Source: Subtercola boreus (lineage in GTDB: Bacteria; Actinomycetota; Actinomycetes; Actinomycetales; Microbacteriaceae). Taken from it: DNA of 64,000 nucleotides. The notes under the pieces were generated by a model that searched no databases, was not told where the DNA came from, and saw only the letters and a list, made by a program, of their open reading frames with translations. The stretch spans positions 868,001-932,000 of the forward strand of contig NZ_VFOO01000001.1 in the NCBI RefSeq assembly GCF_006716115.1, read 5' to 3'. The translations under genes and the position numbers were made by a program. Below, one piece after another: positions 54,844 to 62,507 of the stretch (its first letter is position 1; each line of letters starts with the position of its first letter).

Positions 54844-55836
54844 TCAGGGGACGGCGCGGGCGACGGCCGCGGGCGTGAGGAAGTGGCCCGTGCGCTCGAC
54901 CTCGTGCACGAGGTCGACGAGGGCCGCGTTCACGGGCGCCTCGCGTCCGGCGGAGGCCGCCTCGGCGACGACGGCACCGTTCAGGTAGTCGATCTCCGTC
55001 GGCTGCCCGCGGCGGATGCTCTGCAGCGTCGAACCCGGGTTCGGCGTCGAACCCATCCGCGCCCTCATCCGGAGCGGAAGCCGTTCGGCGAGCCCCGCCG
55101 GTGCGAGCGCGAAGGCGCGGAGCAGCACCTGGCTGAGCCCCTGCACCCTGCCGAAGCGGGTGCCGACCGCGAACCCGGTGCGCACCGCCTCCTGCATGCT
55201 GCGGGTGATGATGCGCCGGAGCTCCGGATGCTCGATGGTCTGCTGCACGCTGAGCCCGGTGATGGCGGGCATCGCATTCACCTGGTTCACGATGAGCTTC
55301 GACCACTGCGCACCGGTGAAGTTCGCGATCGCCTCGGCCGGCATGACGGTGGCCAGCGTCGCGGTGGCCGAACGTGTGGCGGGGGAGGGCTCTCCGTCTC
55401 CCGAGCCGAGATAGGTGACGCCCGTCGTCGTGACCGAGATCTCGCCGGCCGCGAGGTAGCTCGCCGCGTAGAGCGCGAGGCCGCCGATCCAGTCCGCCTC
55501 GGGCAGGGCCTCCCGCGCGGTGCGGAGCGCTTCGAGGCCGTTCTGCACGATGACCACGGGCCTTCCGCCGAGGAGTTCGGCATTCGCGAGGATGGCCGGC
55601 CGGGCATCCTGCGCCTTCGTGCAGACGAACGCGAGCTCGGCGCTCGTCGTGAGCACCTCGTTCGCCTGCACGTGAGCGACGTGCGCGCCCCAGCCGCCGG
55701 TGAGGCGGATGCCCGACTGCCGGATGACCGCCAGGTGTTCCCCGCGTGCGGTCAGCTCGACGCTGTGGCCGGCCCGGTCGAGGAGGGCTGCGATGGTGCC
55801 GCCGATGGCGCCACCTCCGACGACGGCGATCTGCAT
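54844..55836 (-). CDS. 2-dehydropantoate 2-reductase family protein
   Basis: NADPH-dependent reductase of the PanE/ApbA family. Rossmann start MQIAVVGGGAIGGTIAALLD, FVCTKAQDARPAI, VVIVQNGLEALR and the catalytic-domain block WSKLIVNQVNAMPAITG with the conserved lysine and asparagine; TEIDYLNGAVV near the end. 330 residues. PanE makes pantoate for coenzyme A, but no other pantothenate gene is nearby and the family includes other ketoacid reductases. ATG 55836 begins the conserved region; the frame is open upstream without family sequence. Confidence 0.88.
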   Translation of the reverse strand: MQIAVVGGGAIGGTIAALLDRAGHSVELTARGEHLAVIRQSGIRLTGGWGAHVAHVQANEVLTTSAELAFVCTKAQDARPAILANAELLGGRPVVIVQNGLEALRTAREALPEADWIGGLALYAASYLAAGEISVTTTGVTYLGSGDGEPSPATRSATATLATVMPAEAIANFTGAQWSKLIVNQVNAMPAITGLSVQQTIEHPELRRIITRSMQEAVRTGFAVGTRFGRVQGLSQVLLRAFALAPAGLAERLPLRMRARMGSTPNPGSTLQSIRRGQPTEIDYLNGAVVAEAASAGREAPVNAALVDLVHEVERTGHFLTPAAVARAVP

Positions 55837-55871
55837 GCGGTGGGGCCTTTCGGGGTTCAGGGCAGCGGGGA

Positions 55872-56747
55872 TCAGGGAAGCGTGTAGCCGGCCGGTGTGT
55901 CGACGAGCAGTCCGTCTTTCAGCAAGCCTGCCACAGCCCGGTCGAGCTGTTCGACGTCGGGCCAGAGCGCGGCGATCGCCTGGGCCGGCACGGCGTCGTC
56001 GTGCGCGCGGAGGGCGCCGAGTACCAGGCCGCGCACCTGCCGGTCCGATCCCTCGTACTTCTTCTGCACGGCCTTCCGCCTGCCCTCGAAACCGGGGTAG
56101 CCGGCGGTGCGCCAGAGGCAGGCGTGTGCGATCGGGCAGGCATCGCAACGGGGTGCCCGGGCGGTGCAGACGACGGCGCCGAGCTCCATGATCGCGCCGT
56201 TGAAGGCTCGGGCGGCCACGTCGTCGTGGGGGAGGAGCGCCTCCATCGCGACCAGGTCGACGCGCGCGCTCGGCGGTCCGGGTTCGGCCTGGCCGGCGAC
56301 GGCGCGGGCGATCACGCGCCGGATGTTCGTGTCCACCACCGGGTGCCGGTCGCCGTACGCGAAGGCTGCGACAGCGCGAGCGGTGTAGTCGCCGACGCCG
56401 GGCAGGGCGAGCAGATCATCCACCGCCCGCGGTACGACGCCGCCGTGCCGTTCGACGATCGCGACGGCCGAGGCGTGCAGCCAGAGGGCGCGCCGGGGGT
56501 AGCCGAGCGACTGCCAGGCCCGTACTGCCTCGCCCGCGGGTTCCGCCGCGAGGGCCGCAGGGGTGGGCCAGCGTGAAAGCCACTCCTCGAGCCGTGGAAT
56601 GACGCGCACCACGGGCGTCTGCTGCAGCATGAACTCGCTGACGAGTGTGCCCCAGGCGCTGAACCCGGGCCGTCGCCACGGCAGGTCGCGGGCGTTCTCG
56701 GCGAACCACGCCACAAGCGTCTCGGAGATCACGGTGGCCTGGGACAT
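55872..56747 (-). CDS. mutY: A/G-specific adenine glycosylase, short form
   Basis: Removes adenine mispaired with 8-oxoguanine. Catalytic Glu38 (LVSEFMLQQTPV), helix-hairpin-helix LPGVGDYTARAVAAFA, Asp139 in VVDTNIRRV, and four [4Fe-4S] cysteines 194, 201, 204, 210 in the C-x6-C-x2-C-x5-C pattern. 291 residues: the C-terminal NUDIX-like domain that helps recognise 8-oxoguanine in E. coli (350 residues) is missing or very reduced; actinomycete forms are often short. ATG 56747 has TAGATT 7 nt upstream. Upstream frame to 56981 is rejected because it crosses the divergent promoter. Confidence 0.93.
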   Translation of the reverse strand: MSQATVISETLVAWFAENARDLPWRRPGFSAWGTLVSEFMLQQTPVVRVIPRLEEWLSRWPTPAALAAEPAGEAVRAWQSLGYPRRALWLHASAVAIVERHGGVVPRAVDDLLALPGVGDYTARAVAAFAYGDRHPVVDTNIRRVIARAVAGQAEPGPPSARVDLVAMEALLPHDDVAARAFNGAIMELGAVVCTARAPRCDACPIAHACLWRTAGYPGFEGRRKAVQKKYEGSDRQVRGLVLGALRAHDDAVPAQAIAALWPDVEQLDRAVAGLLKDGLLVDTPAGYTLP

Positions 56748-56754
56748 CCTGCCC

Positions 56755-56773
56755 AATCTACCGAACGTAGACT
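56755..56773. promoter_or_regulatory. Back-to-back -10 boxes in the 32-bp mutY/kinase-like gap
   Basis: TAGATT (56760-56755, minus) is 7 nt before the mutY ATG, and TAGACT (56768-56773, plus) is 6 nt before ATG 56780. The two are joined by CTACCGAACGTAG, so each promoter's -35 region would lie within the other gene. Both transcripts would be leaderless. Confidence 0.55.
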
Positions 56774-56779
56774 GGATCC

Positions 56780-57394
56780 ATGGCCTTTCCTCCCACCCCT
56801 CGCGAAGTGCTCTCGGATGCCCTGGCCGCCGAGATCGTGCACAACTATGGCCGCGGGCGCCGCCTGGTCGCGGTCGATGGAGCCGCCGGCACGAAGCTGT
56901 TCGCCGATGCTCTCGGTGTGGCGTTCCGGGAGGCCGGGCACGCGATCGTGAGGGCGTCGCTCGACGACTTCCTGCAGCCACGGGCTGTTCGCGAGCAGCA
57001 GGGCGCGGCGTCTGCCGCGGGCTACTACAGCGACCGGTACGACTACCCGACGTTCCTGCGCGTGCTCGTACAGCCGTTCAAGCTCGGCGGGAGTGCGGGA
57101 TTCGTCGGGGCGAGTTTCGACGCCTCGCGGGACAGAGCGCTCGAACCGCGCTGGCTCACCGCCCCCGCAGATGCGATCCTGCTGGTCGACGGGCCCTTCC
57201 TGCAGCGGCCGGAGCTCCGCGGCATCTTCAACTTCGTCGTCTACCTCGAACCTGACACCTCGAAGCTCGACCCGCGCATCGACGGCGCGGACGAGCTCTA
57301 CATCGGTGCCGTGCAGCCGCGCTCCGCCAGTGATGCGATCGTCTCGGCCTTCGACGAGGACGAGCCGCGGAGAGTGTTCGCCGACCGCTGCTGA
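56780..57394 (+). CDS. Uridine kinase-like P-loop protein with degenerate Walker A
   Basis: 204 residues similar to actinomycete uridine kinase-like proteins: VAVDGAAGTKLFADAL, ASLDDFLQPRAVR, YYSDRYDYPTFLRVLV, LLVDGPFLQRPELRG. In such kinases the first motif should read GxxGxGK[ST]; here it is GAAGTKL (34-40), apparently two residues short and with the Gly-Lys-Ser/Thr lost. The substrate-like aspartates of SLDDF remain. ATP binding may be lost or changed. It starts from its own leaderless promoter and is followed by truB. Confidence 0.72.
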   Translation: MAFPPTPREVLSDALAAEIVHNYGRGRRLVAVDGAAGTKLFADALGVAFREAGHAIVRASLDDFLQPRAVREQQGAASAAGYYSDRYDYPTFLRVLVQPFKLGGSAGFVGASFDASRDRALEPRWLTAPADAILLVDGPFLQRPELRGIFNFVVYLEPDTSKLDPRIDGADELYIGAVQPRSASDAIVSAFDEDEPRRVFADRC

Positions 57395-57420
57395 AGTGAT
57401 CCTCGAGGCCCTCGAGCTTG

Positions 57421-57426
57421 TACCCT
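57421..57426 (+). promoter_or_regulatory. Predicted -10 box of truB (leaderless)
   Basis: TACCCT with 7 nt (TGGCAGA) before GTG 57434. Confidence 0.5.
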
Positions 57427-57433
57427 TGGCAGA

Positions 57434-58402
57434 GTGAATCCCGGAAGCAACCGCAGCGGCATCCTCCTCGTCGACAAACCGCAGGGGAACACCAGCCACG
57501 ATGTCGTGGCCCGCACCCGTCGCCTCGCCGGAACCCGCAAGGTCGGCCACGCCGGGACGCTCGATCCCCTCGCCACAGGGCTGCTGGTGCTGGGCGTCAA
57601 CAGTTCGACCCGACTGCTGACCTATGTGGTCGGCCTCGACAAGGAGTACGAGGCGGTCATCCGGCTCGGCGCCTCCACCACGACCGACGACTCCGAGGGC
57701 GACGTGCTCGAAACCGCCGCGCCGGACGCCGTGGCCGCCCTCACCGATGACCGTATCGCCGAGGGTCTCTCGGCCCAGACCGGCGACGTGCTGCAGCGGC
57801 CGAGTTCAGTGAGTGCGATCAAGGTCGACGGCAAGCGCGCGTACGCCCGGGTGCGGGGCGGCGAGACGGTGGTTCTGGATGCCCGTGCCGTGACGATCTC
57901 GACGATCGAGGTACGGGGTGGTGGGCCGGTCACGGGCACCGGCTTCTGGGACGTGAGTGTGCGCGTGGTCTGCTCGTCGGGCACGTACATCCGTGCCATC
58001 GCCCGGGATCTCGGTGACGCCCTGGGGGTCGGCGGGCATCTGACGGCGCTCCGGCGCACGAGGATCGGGCCGTTCGGTGTCGCCGAGGCGCACACCCTCG
58101 AGACGATCGATGCCGACCGGGACCTGCTGGCGCCCGCGGATGTCGCGGGCCGGCTTTTCGAGACGGCACGGTTCGACGCCGCGCAGGCGGCCGACCTCCG
58201 GAACGGCAAGCGGGTCGAGCTCAGCGACGGCCAGGCTCCGGCTCCGGGCACCGCCACGCCGGGCCCTCTTGCCGCCATCGACCCCGATGGTGCGCTGATC
58301 GGACTGTTCGAGATCCGCGGCGGCACGGCCCGCGTGCTGGTGAACTTCCCGACGGACGCGCCCGCGATCCCGACCGCAGCCACCGAAGGGCCCGCAGCAT
58401 GA
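57434..58402 (+). CDS. truB: tRNA pseudouridine(55) synthase
   Basis: Makes pseudouridine-55 in the T-loop of tRNAs. GILLVDKPQGNTSHDVV and KVGHAGTLDPLATGLLVLG, with catalytic Asp44; later VRVVCSSGTYIRAIARDLG and TALRRTRIGPF. 322 residues, including a C-terminal extension beyond the E. coli core as in other actinomycetes. GTG 57434. The stop overlaps the start of the next small membrane gene by 4 nt. Confidence 0.96.
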   Translation: MNPGSNRSGILLVDKPQGNTSHDVVARTRRLAGTRKVGHAGTLDPLATGLLVLGVNSSTRLLTYVVGLDKEYEAVIRLGASTTTDDSEGDVLETAAPDAVAALTDDRIAEGLSAQTGDVLQRPSSVSAIKVDGKRAYARVRGGETVVLDARAVTISTIEVRGGGPVTGTGFWDVSVRVVCSSGTYIRAIARDLGDALGVGGHLTALRRTRIGPFGVAEAHTLETIDADRDLLAPADVAGRLFETARFDAAQAADLRNGKRVELSDGQAPAPGTATPGPLAAIDPDGALIGLFEIRGGTARVLVNFPTDAPAIPTAATEGPAA

Positions 58403-58767
58403 TCGAGTGGTTCTCCTACGTCCAGATCGCCGTCGCGGTTCTGGCCGGTGTGTTCTGCCTCATCGTGGGGTTCAGTGGGCGGGTGCCGAACGACTACACG
58501 CTCGGCGCGACAGCTCTGGTCGAACTGCTGCTGGTCATCCAGTTCGTCGTCGCCCTGCTCGCGCCCGCCTTCGGCAACGACGCGAACGGCGATGTGCTGG
58601 AGTTCTACGTCTACGCGGTCTCCGCGCTGCTGCTGCCCGCGGCGGCCGTGTTCTGGGCGCTGATCGACCGCACCAGGTGGAGCACGGTCATCCTCGGGGT
58701 CGCCTGCCTCGCGATTGCCGTGATGGTGTTCCGGATGAACGAAATCTGGCTCTTCCAGAACGTCTAA
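58399..58767 (+). CDS. Small four-helix membrane protein, unknown function
   Basis: 122 residues with four predicted helices (about 5-25, 35-57, 67-88, 95-112) and short loops; the N-terminus MIEWFSYVQIAVAVLAG and the FSGRVPNDYTLG loop look conserved in actinomycetes between truB and ribF, but I cannot name a family with confidence. It overlaps the truB stop (ATGA) and so is translated with it. Confidence 0.8.
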   Translation: MIEWFSYVQIAVAVLAGVFCLIVGFSGRVPNDYTLGATALVELLLVIQFVVALLAPAFGNDANGDVLEFYVYAVSALLLPAAAVFWALIDRTRWSTVILGVACLAIAVMVFRMNEIWLFQNV

Positions 58768-58780
58768 ACTCGAGAGCGAT

Positions 58781-59239
58781 ATGCCAACAGAATCCGCGCC
58801 CGTGCCCGCCACCACACCGGCCCGCCGCCCCCGCATCGCCGGCATCGGCCGGGTGCTCGTCGTGATCTACGCCATCCTCGCCCTCGGTGCCTTCGGCCGC
58901 TCGCTCGTTCAGATCATCCAGCAGTTCGACCAGGCGCCCCTGGCCTACACGCTCTCCGCGGTCTCGGCTGCCGTGTACATCGTCGCCACAGTCGCCCTGG
59001 TGGCGCGGGGCGCCGTCTGGTACCGCGTCGCCTGGGTCACCATCTCGTTCGAGATGCTGGGCGTCCTCGTGGTCGGCACGTTGAGCATCGTCGCGCCCGA
59101 ACTGTTCGCGCACGCCTCGGTGTGGTCGTACTACGGGGTCGGGTACCTCTTCATCCCGCTCGTGCTCCCGGTGCTCGGGATGCTCTGGCTGTCGAAGAAC
59201 CGGCCCGTCGCCGCGCAGCCTGTCGCCGAGGCGGCATGA
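58781..59239 (+). CDS. Small membrane protein, unknown function
   Basis: 152 residues, Pro/Ala-rich start, then four hydrophobic segments (about 24-45, 55-77, 84-108, 118-140). No catalytic motif seen. TAAACT at 58765-58770, which includes the stop of the previous gene, lies 10 nt before ATG 58781. The stop overlaps the ribF start by 4 nt, so a coupled truB-membrane-membrane-ribF unit is likely. Confidence 0.78.
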   Translation: MPTESAPVPATTPARRPRIAGIGRVLVVIYAILALGAFGRSLVQIIQQFDQAPLAYTLSAVSAAVYIVATVALVARGAVWYRVAWVTISFEMLGVLVVGTLSIVAPELFAHASVWSYYGVGYLFIPLVLPVLGMLWLSKNRPVAAQPVAEAA

Positions 59240-60165
59240 AGGTCTTCACCTCGGTCGACGAGATCCCGGCCGACTTCGGCCCGTCCGCGATCACGGTCGG
59301 CAAGTTCGACGGAGTGCACGAGGGCCACCGCGCGGTCATCCGGGAGCTGCTGGCTGTGGCCCGGAGCGAGGACCTCGTCGCGACCGCCGTCACGTTCGAC
59401 CGGCATCCTTCCGCCTTCCTCGCGCCGGAGCGCGCTCCGGTCGCCCTGGTCGGCAACGAACAGAAGATCGACCTGCTGGAGAAGACCGGTCTCGACGCGA
59501 CCCTCATCCTGACGTTCGACTCCGCCCTCGCCACCCTCACGCCGACGGAGTTCGTCGAGCGCATCCTCGTGAACGGCCTGCATGCCCGCGCCGTGCTCGT
59601 CGGGCGCGACTTCCGTTTCGGGCTCCGTGGTGCGGGAGACGTCGCGTTCCTGGCCAAGCTGGGCATCACGCACGGCTACACCGTGAGGATCATCGACGAC
59701 GTCTCGCCGTCGGGCGGCCGGCGGGTCTCCTCGACCTGGATCCGCGAACTGCTGGCCGTCGGCGACGTGAAGACCGCGACCACCCTGCTCGGCCACGCCC
59801 CTGCGGTGCAGGGCGAGGTCGTGCACGGCGCGAAGCGGGGCCGCGAACTGGGCTTCCCCACCGCCAATCTCTCGCCGAGTTCCGAGGGGCTGATCCCGGC
59901 CGACGGCGTCTACGCGGGATGGCTGACCGACGGCGATGTGCGCTATCCCGCAGCGATCTCTGTCGGCAGCAATCCGACGTTCGACGGGGTCCCGCCGAAG
60001 CAGGTCGAGGCCTACGTGCTCGATGAGACCATCGACCTCTACGGGCACGTCGTTCTGATCGCCTTTGCCGACCGCATTCGCGGGCAGGTGAAGTTCACCG
60101 GAATCGAGCCGCTGATCGAGCAGATGAACGACGACGTCGAGCGGGTCAGAGAGCGCCTGGCGTGA
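59236..60165 (+). CDS. ribF: Bifunctional riboflavin kinase/FAD synthetase
   Basis: Makes FMN and then FAD. The N-terminal nucleotidyltransferase half has ITVGKFDGVHEGHRAVI, VTFDRHPSAFLAP, VGRDFRFGLRGAGD and SSTWIRELLAVGD; the C-terminal kinase half has GAKRGRELGFPTANLSP and AAISVGSNPTFDG plus VEAYVLDETIDLYG. 309 residues. ATG 59236 overlaps the preceding stop; a longer frame upstream is the previous gene in another frame. The stop overlaps the MFS gene by 4 nt. Confidence 0.96.
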   Translation: MKVFTSVDEIPADFGPSAITVGKFDGVHEGHRAVIRELLAVARSEDLVATAVTFDRHPSAFLAPERAPVALVGNEQKIDLLEKTGLDATLILTFDSALATLTPTEFVERILVNGLHARAVLVGRDFRFGLRGAGDVAFLAKLGITHGYTVRIIDDVSPSGGRRVSSTWIRELLAVGDVKTATTLLGHAPAVQGEVVHGAKRGRELGFPTANLSPSSEGLIPADGVYAGWLTDGDVRYPAAISVGSNPTFDGVPPKQVEAYVLDETIDLYGHVVLIAFADRIRGQVKFTGIEPLIEQMNDDVERVRERLA

Positions 60166-61406
60166 CAGCCGCCCTGCCGCCGTCCCAGCGCGGCGGGCGG
60201 GTGCTGGCGCTTGTCGGCATCGTGCTGGTCGCTTCGAACCTCCGCACGGCCGTCGCCGCGCTCTCGCCGATCTTCACCGACATCGGTGTCGACATCCCAC
60301 TGACGAGCCTCGACGTGGGCATCATCGGTACACTGCCCCCGCTCTGTTTCGCTCTGTTCGGGCTGCTGGCTCCGGTCTTCCAGCGGTCACTCCGCGTGGA
60401 GTCCCTGCTGATCATCGCTCTGGCGGCGATGATCGTCGGGGACGTGCTCCGGGCGCTCTCGGCCTCGTACCCGATGCTCGTGCTGGCCAGCGCGCTGACG
60501 TTCGCCGGGATGGGCATCGGGAACGTGCTGCTCCCGCCGCTCGTGAAGAAGTACTTCCCCGACCGGATCGGTCCGCTCACCGCCCTCTATGCGACCGTCA
60601 TGGCCCTGTTCGCCCTGCTGCCTCCGCTTGTCGCCGTGCAGGTGAGTGAAGGCGCGGGGTGGCGGTTCTCGGTCGGGATGTGGGGCATCCTCGGAGTGTT
60701 GGCAATCGTGCCGTGGGTGCGGCTGCTCGGGGCGGATCGGCGTCGCACGCCGGATCCGTCGATCGTCGAAGGAGTCGTGCCCGAACCCGACGCCGCGATG
60801 CTCGGCCGCGCCCGGCACTCGGCCCTCGCGTGGTCGCTCGGCCTGATGTTCGGCGTCACCGCGCTGAACACCTACGCCTGCTTCGCCTGGCTGCCCGAGA
60901 TCCTGACCGACATCGCCGGACTCGACCAGGGCGGAGCCGGCGCGATGCTGTCGCTCTACACCAGCATGGGCATCCCGGCGTCGCTGCTCATTCCCGTCAT
61001 CGCCACCCGCGTGAAGAGCGTGAGCGGGATCATCCTGTTCGGAATCGCCGCCTTCATCGCCGGGTACCTCGGGTTGCTGCTGGCGCCGACTGCAGCACTC
61101 GGTGTGTGGGTGGCCCTGGCGGGAATCGGGCCGCTGCTCTTCCCCCTGGCGCTGCTGCTGATCAACCGCCGGAGCCGCACCCAGCGCGGCGCCGTGGCCC
61201 TCAGCGGCTTCGCACAGGGCTTCGGCTACCTGCTCGGGGCTCTCGGTCCGCTGGTCGTCGGAGTGCTCCACCAGCTCAGCGGCGGCTGGACCGCTCCGCT
61301 CCTCTTCCTGCTGGTGAGCGTGGCCAGTGTGCTGCTCGTCGTGCGTGTCGTGTCGCGGCCCCGCTTCATCGAAGACGACTGGCACCGAGCCCCGCGAACG
61401 GTCTGA
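60162..61406 (+). CDS. MFS transporter, CynX/NimT family
   Basis: 414 residues, about 12 helices. The first helix LVASNLRTAVAALSPIF and the LLPPLVKKYFPDRIGPLTAL and LNTYACFAWLPEILTD blocks are typical of the CynX/NimT (cyanate/nitroimidazole) group of the major facilitator superfamily. Actual substrate unknown. GTG 60162 overlaps the ribF stop, which extends the ribF operon. Confidence 0.88.
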   Translation: MTAALPPSQRGGRVLALVGIVLVASNLRTAVAALSPIFTDIGVDIPLTSLDVGIIGTLPPLCFALFGLLAPVFQRSLRVESLLIIALAAMIVGDVLRALSASYPMLVLASALTFAGMGIGNVLLPPLVKKYFPDRIGPLTALYATVMALFALLPPLVAVQVSEGAGWRFSVGMWGILGVLAIVPWVRLLGADRRRTPDPSIVEGVVPEPDAAMLGRARHSALAWSLGLMFGVTALNTYACFAWLPEILTDIAGLDQGGAGAMLSLYTSMGIPASLLIPVIATRVKSVSGIILFGIAAFIAGYLGLLLAPTAALGVWVALAGIGPLLFPLALLLINRRSRTQRGAVALSGFAQGFGYLLGALGPLVVGVLHQLSGGWTAPLLFLLVSVASVLLVVRVVSRPRFIEDDWHRAPRTV

Positions 61407-61484
61407 CGTCTACACTTGATGGTGCTTCCTCCGATCCCCCCGGGTCGGTTCCGCGGGAGACGAACTTCGAAGACAGGTGTGCTT

Positions 61485-62495
61485 GTGACGTTAGACAGAC
61501 TGGTGAGTCCGGCTTCCCGGGCGACCGAGGTGCTCGGAGGCGAACTCACCGAGTCGAGCCTCAAGCGCTACCTGAACGGCATCTCGGGTGTCGACGCGGT
61601 CGGTCTCGAGGCACGTGCGGCCGATCTCGGCAGCCGCTCGATCAAGACCACCTCGAAGGCCTGGGCGCTCGACCGCATCATCTCCCTGATCGACCTCACC
61701 ACGCTCGAGGGCGCGGACACCACCGGCAAGGTGCGCTCGCTCGTGGCGAAGGGCCTGGTTCCGGATGCATCGGACCCCGGTTGCCCGCGGGTCGCCGCCG
61801 TCTGCGTGTACGGCGACATGGTGCCCGCCGCCGTCGAGGCGCTCGGTGCAGCCCATGGGCTCGACGACGTTCCCGGCGGCATCAACGTCGCCGCCGTGGC
61901 CACCGCGTTCCCGAGCGGCCGGGCCTCACTCGCGGTGAAGCTGGCCGACACGGCCGACGCGGTCGCCGCCGGTGCGGACGAGATCGACATGGTCATCGAC
62001 CGCGGGGCGTTCCTCTCCGGCCGCTACGGCCAGGTCTTCGACGAGATCGTCGCGGTGAAGGAGGCGTGCCGCCGCGCCGACGGCAGCTTCGCCCACCTCA
62101 AGGTGATCCTCGAGACGGGGGAACTGAACACCTACGACAACGTGCGCCGGGCATCCTGGCTGTCGATCCTCGCCGGCGGAGACTTCATCAAGACGTCGAC
62201 CGGAAAGGTCGCGCCCGCTGCGACTCTGCCGGTCACCCTGCTCATGCTCGAGGTGGTGCGGGACTGGCACCGTCTGACGGGCGAGAAGATCGGCGTGAAG
62301 CCGGCCGGCGGCATCCGAACGTCGAAAGACGCGATCAAATACCTGGTCGCCGTCGCCGAGACCGCGGGGGAGGAGTGGCTGCAGCCGCACCTGTTCCGGT
62401 TCGGCGCGTCGAGCCTGCTGAACGACGTGCTGCTGCAGCGCCAGAAGCTCGCCACAGGCCACTACTCCGGCGCCGACTACGTCACCATCGACTGA
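61485..62495 (+). CDS. deoC: Deoxyribose-phosphate aldolase
   Basis: Splits 2-deoxyribose 5-phosphate into glyceraldehyde 3-phosphate and acetaldehyde. Class I aldolase TIM barrel: DLTTLEGADT, AVCVYGDMVP, DEIDMVIDRGAFLSGRY, Schiff-base lysine region FIKTSTGKV and the proton-relay GVKPAGGIRTSKDA. 336 residues from GTG 61485; GTG 61479 is possible too, and a frame upstream to 61416 is not family-like. TACACT at 61411-61416 may be its promoter. The aldehyde dehydrogenase next door would oxidise the acetaldehyde. Confidence 0.94.
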   Translation: MTLDRLVSPASRATEVLGGELTESSLKRYLNGISGVDAVGLEARAADLGSRSIKTTSKAWALDRIISLIDLTTLEGADTTGKVRSLVAKGLVPDASDPGCPRVAAVCVYGDMVPAAVEALGAAHGLDDVPGGINVAAVATAFPSGRASLAVKLADTADAVAAGADEIDMVIDRGAFLSGRYGQVFDEIVAVKEACRRADGSFAHLKVILETGELNTYDNVRRASWLSILAGGDFIKTSTGKVAPAATLPVTLLMLEVVRDWHRLTGEKIGVKPAGGIRTSKDAIKYLVAVAETAGEEWLQPHLFRFGASSLLNDVLLQRQKLATGHYSGADYVTID

Positions 62496-62507
62496 GAGAA
62501 CCGTCAC

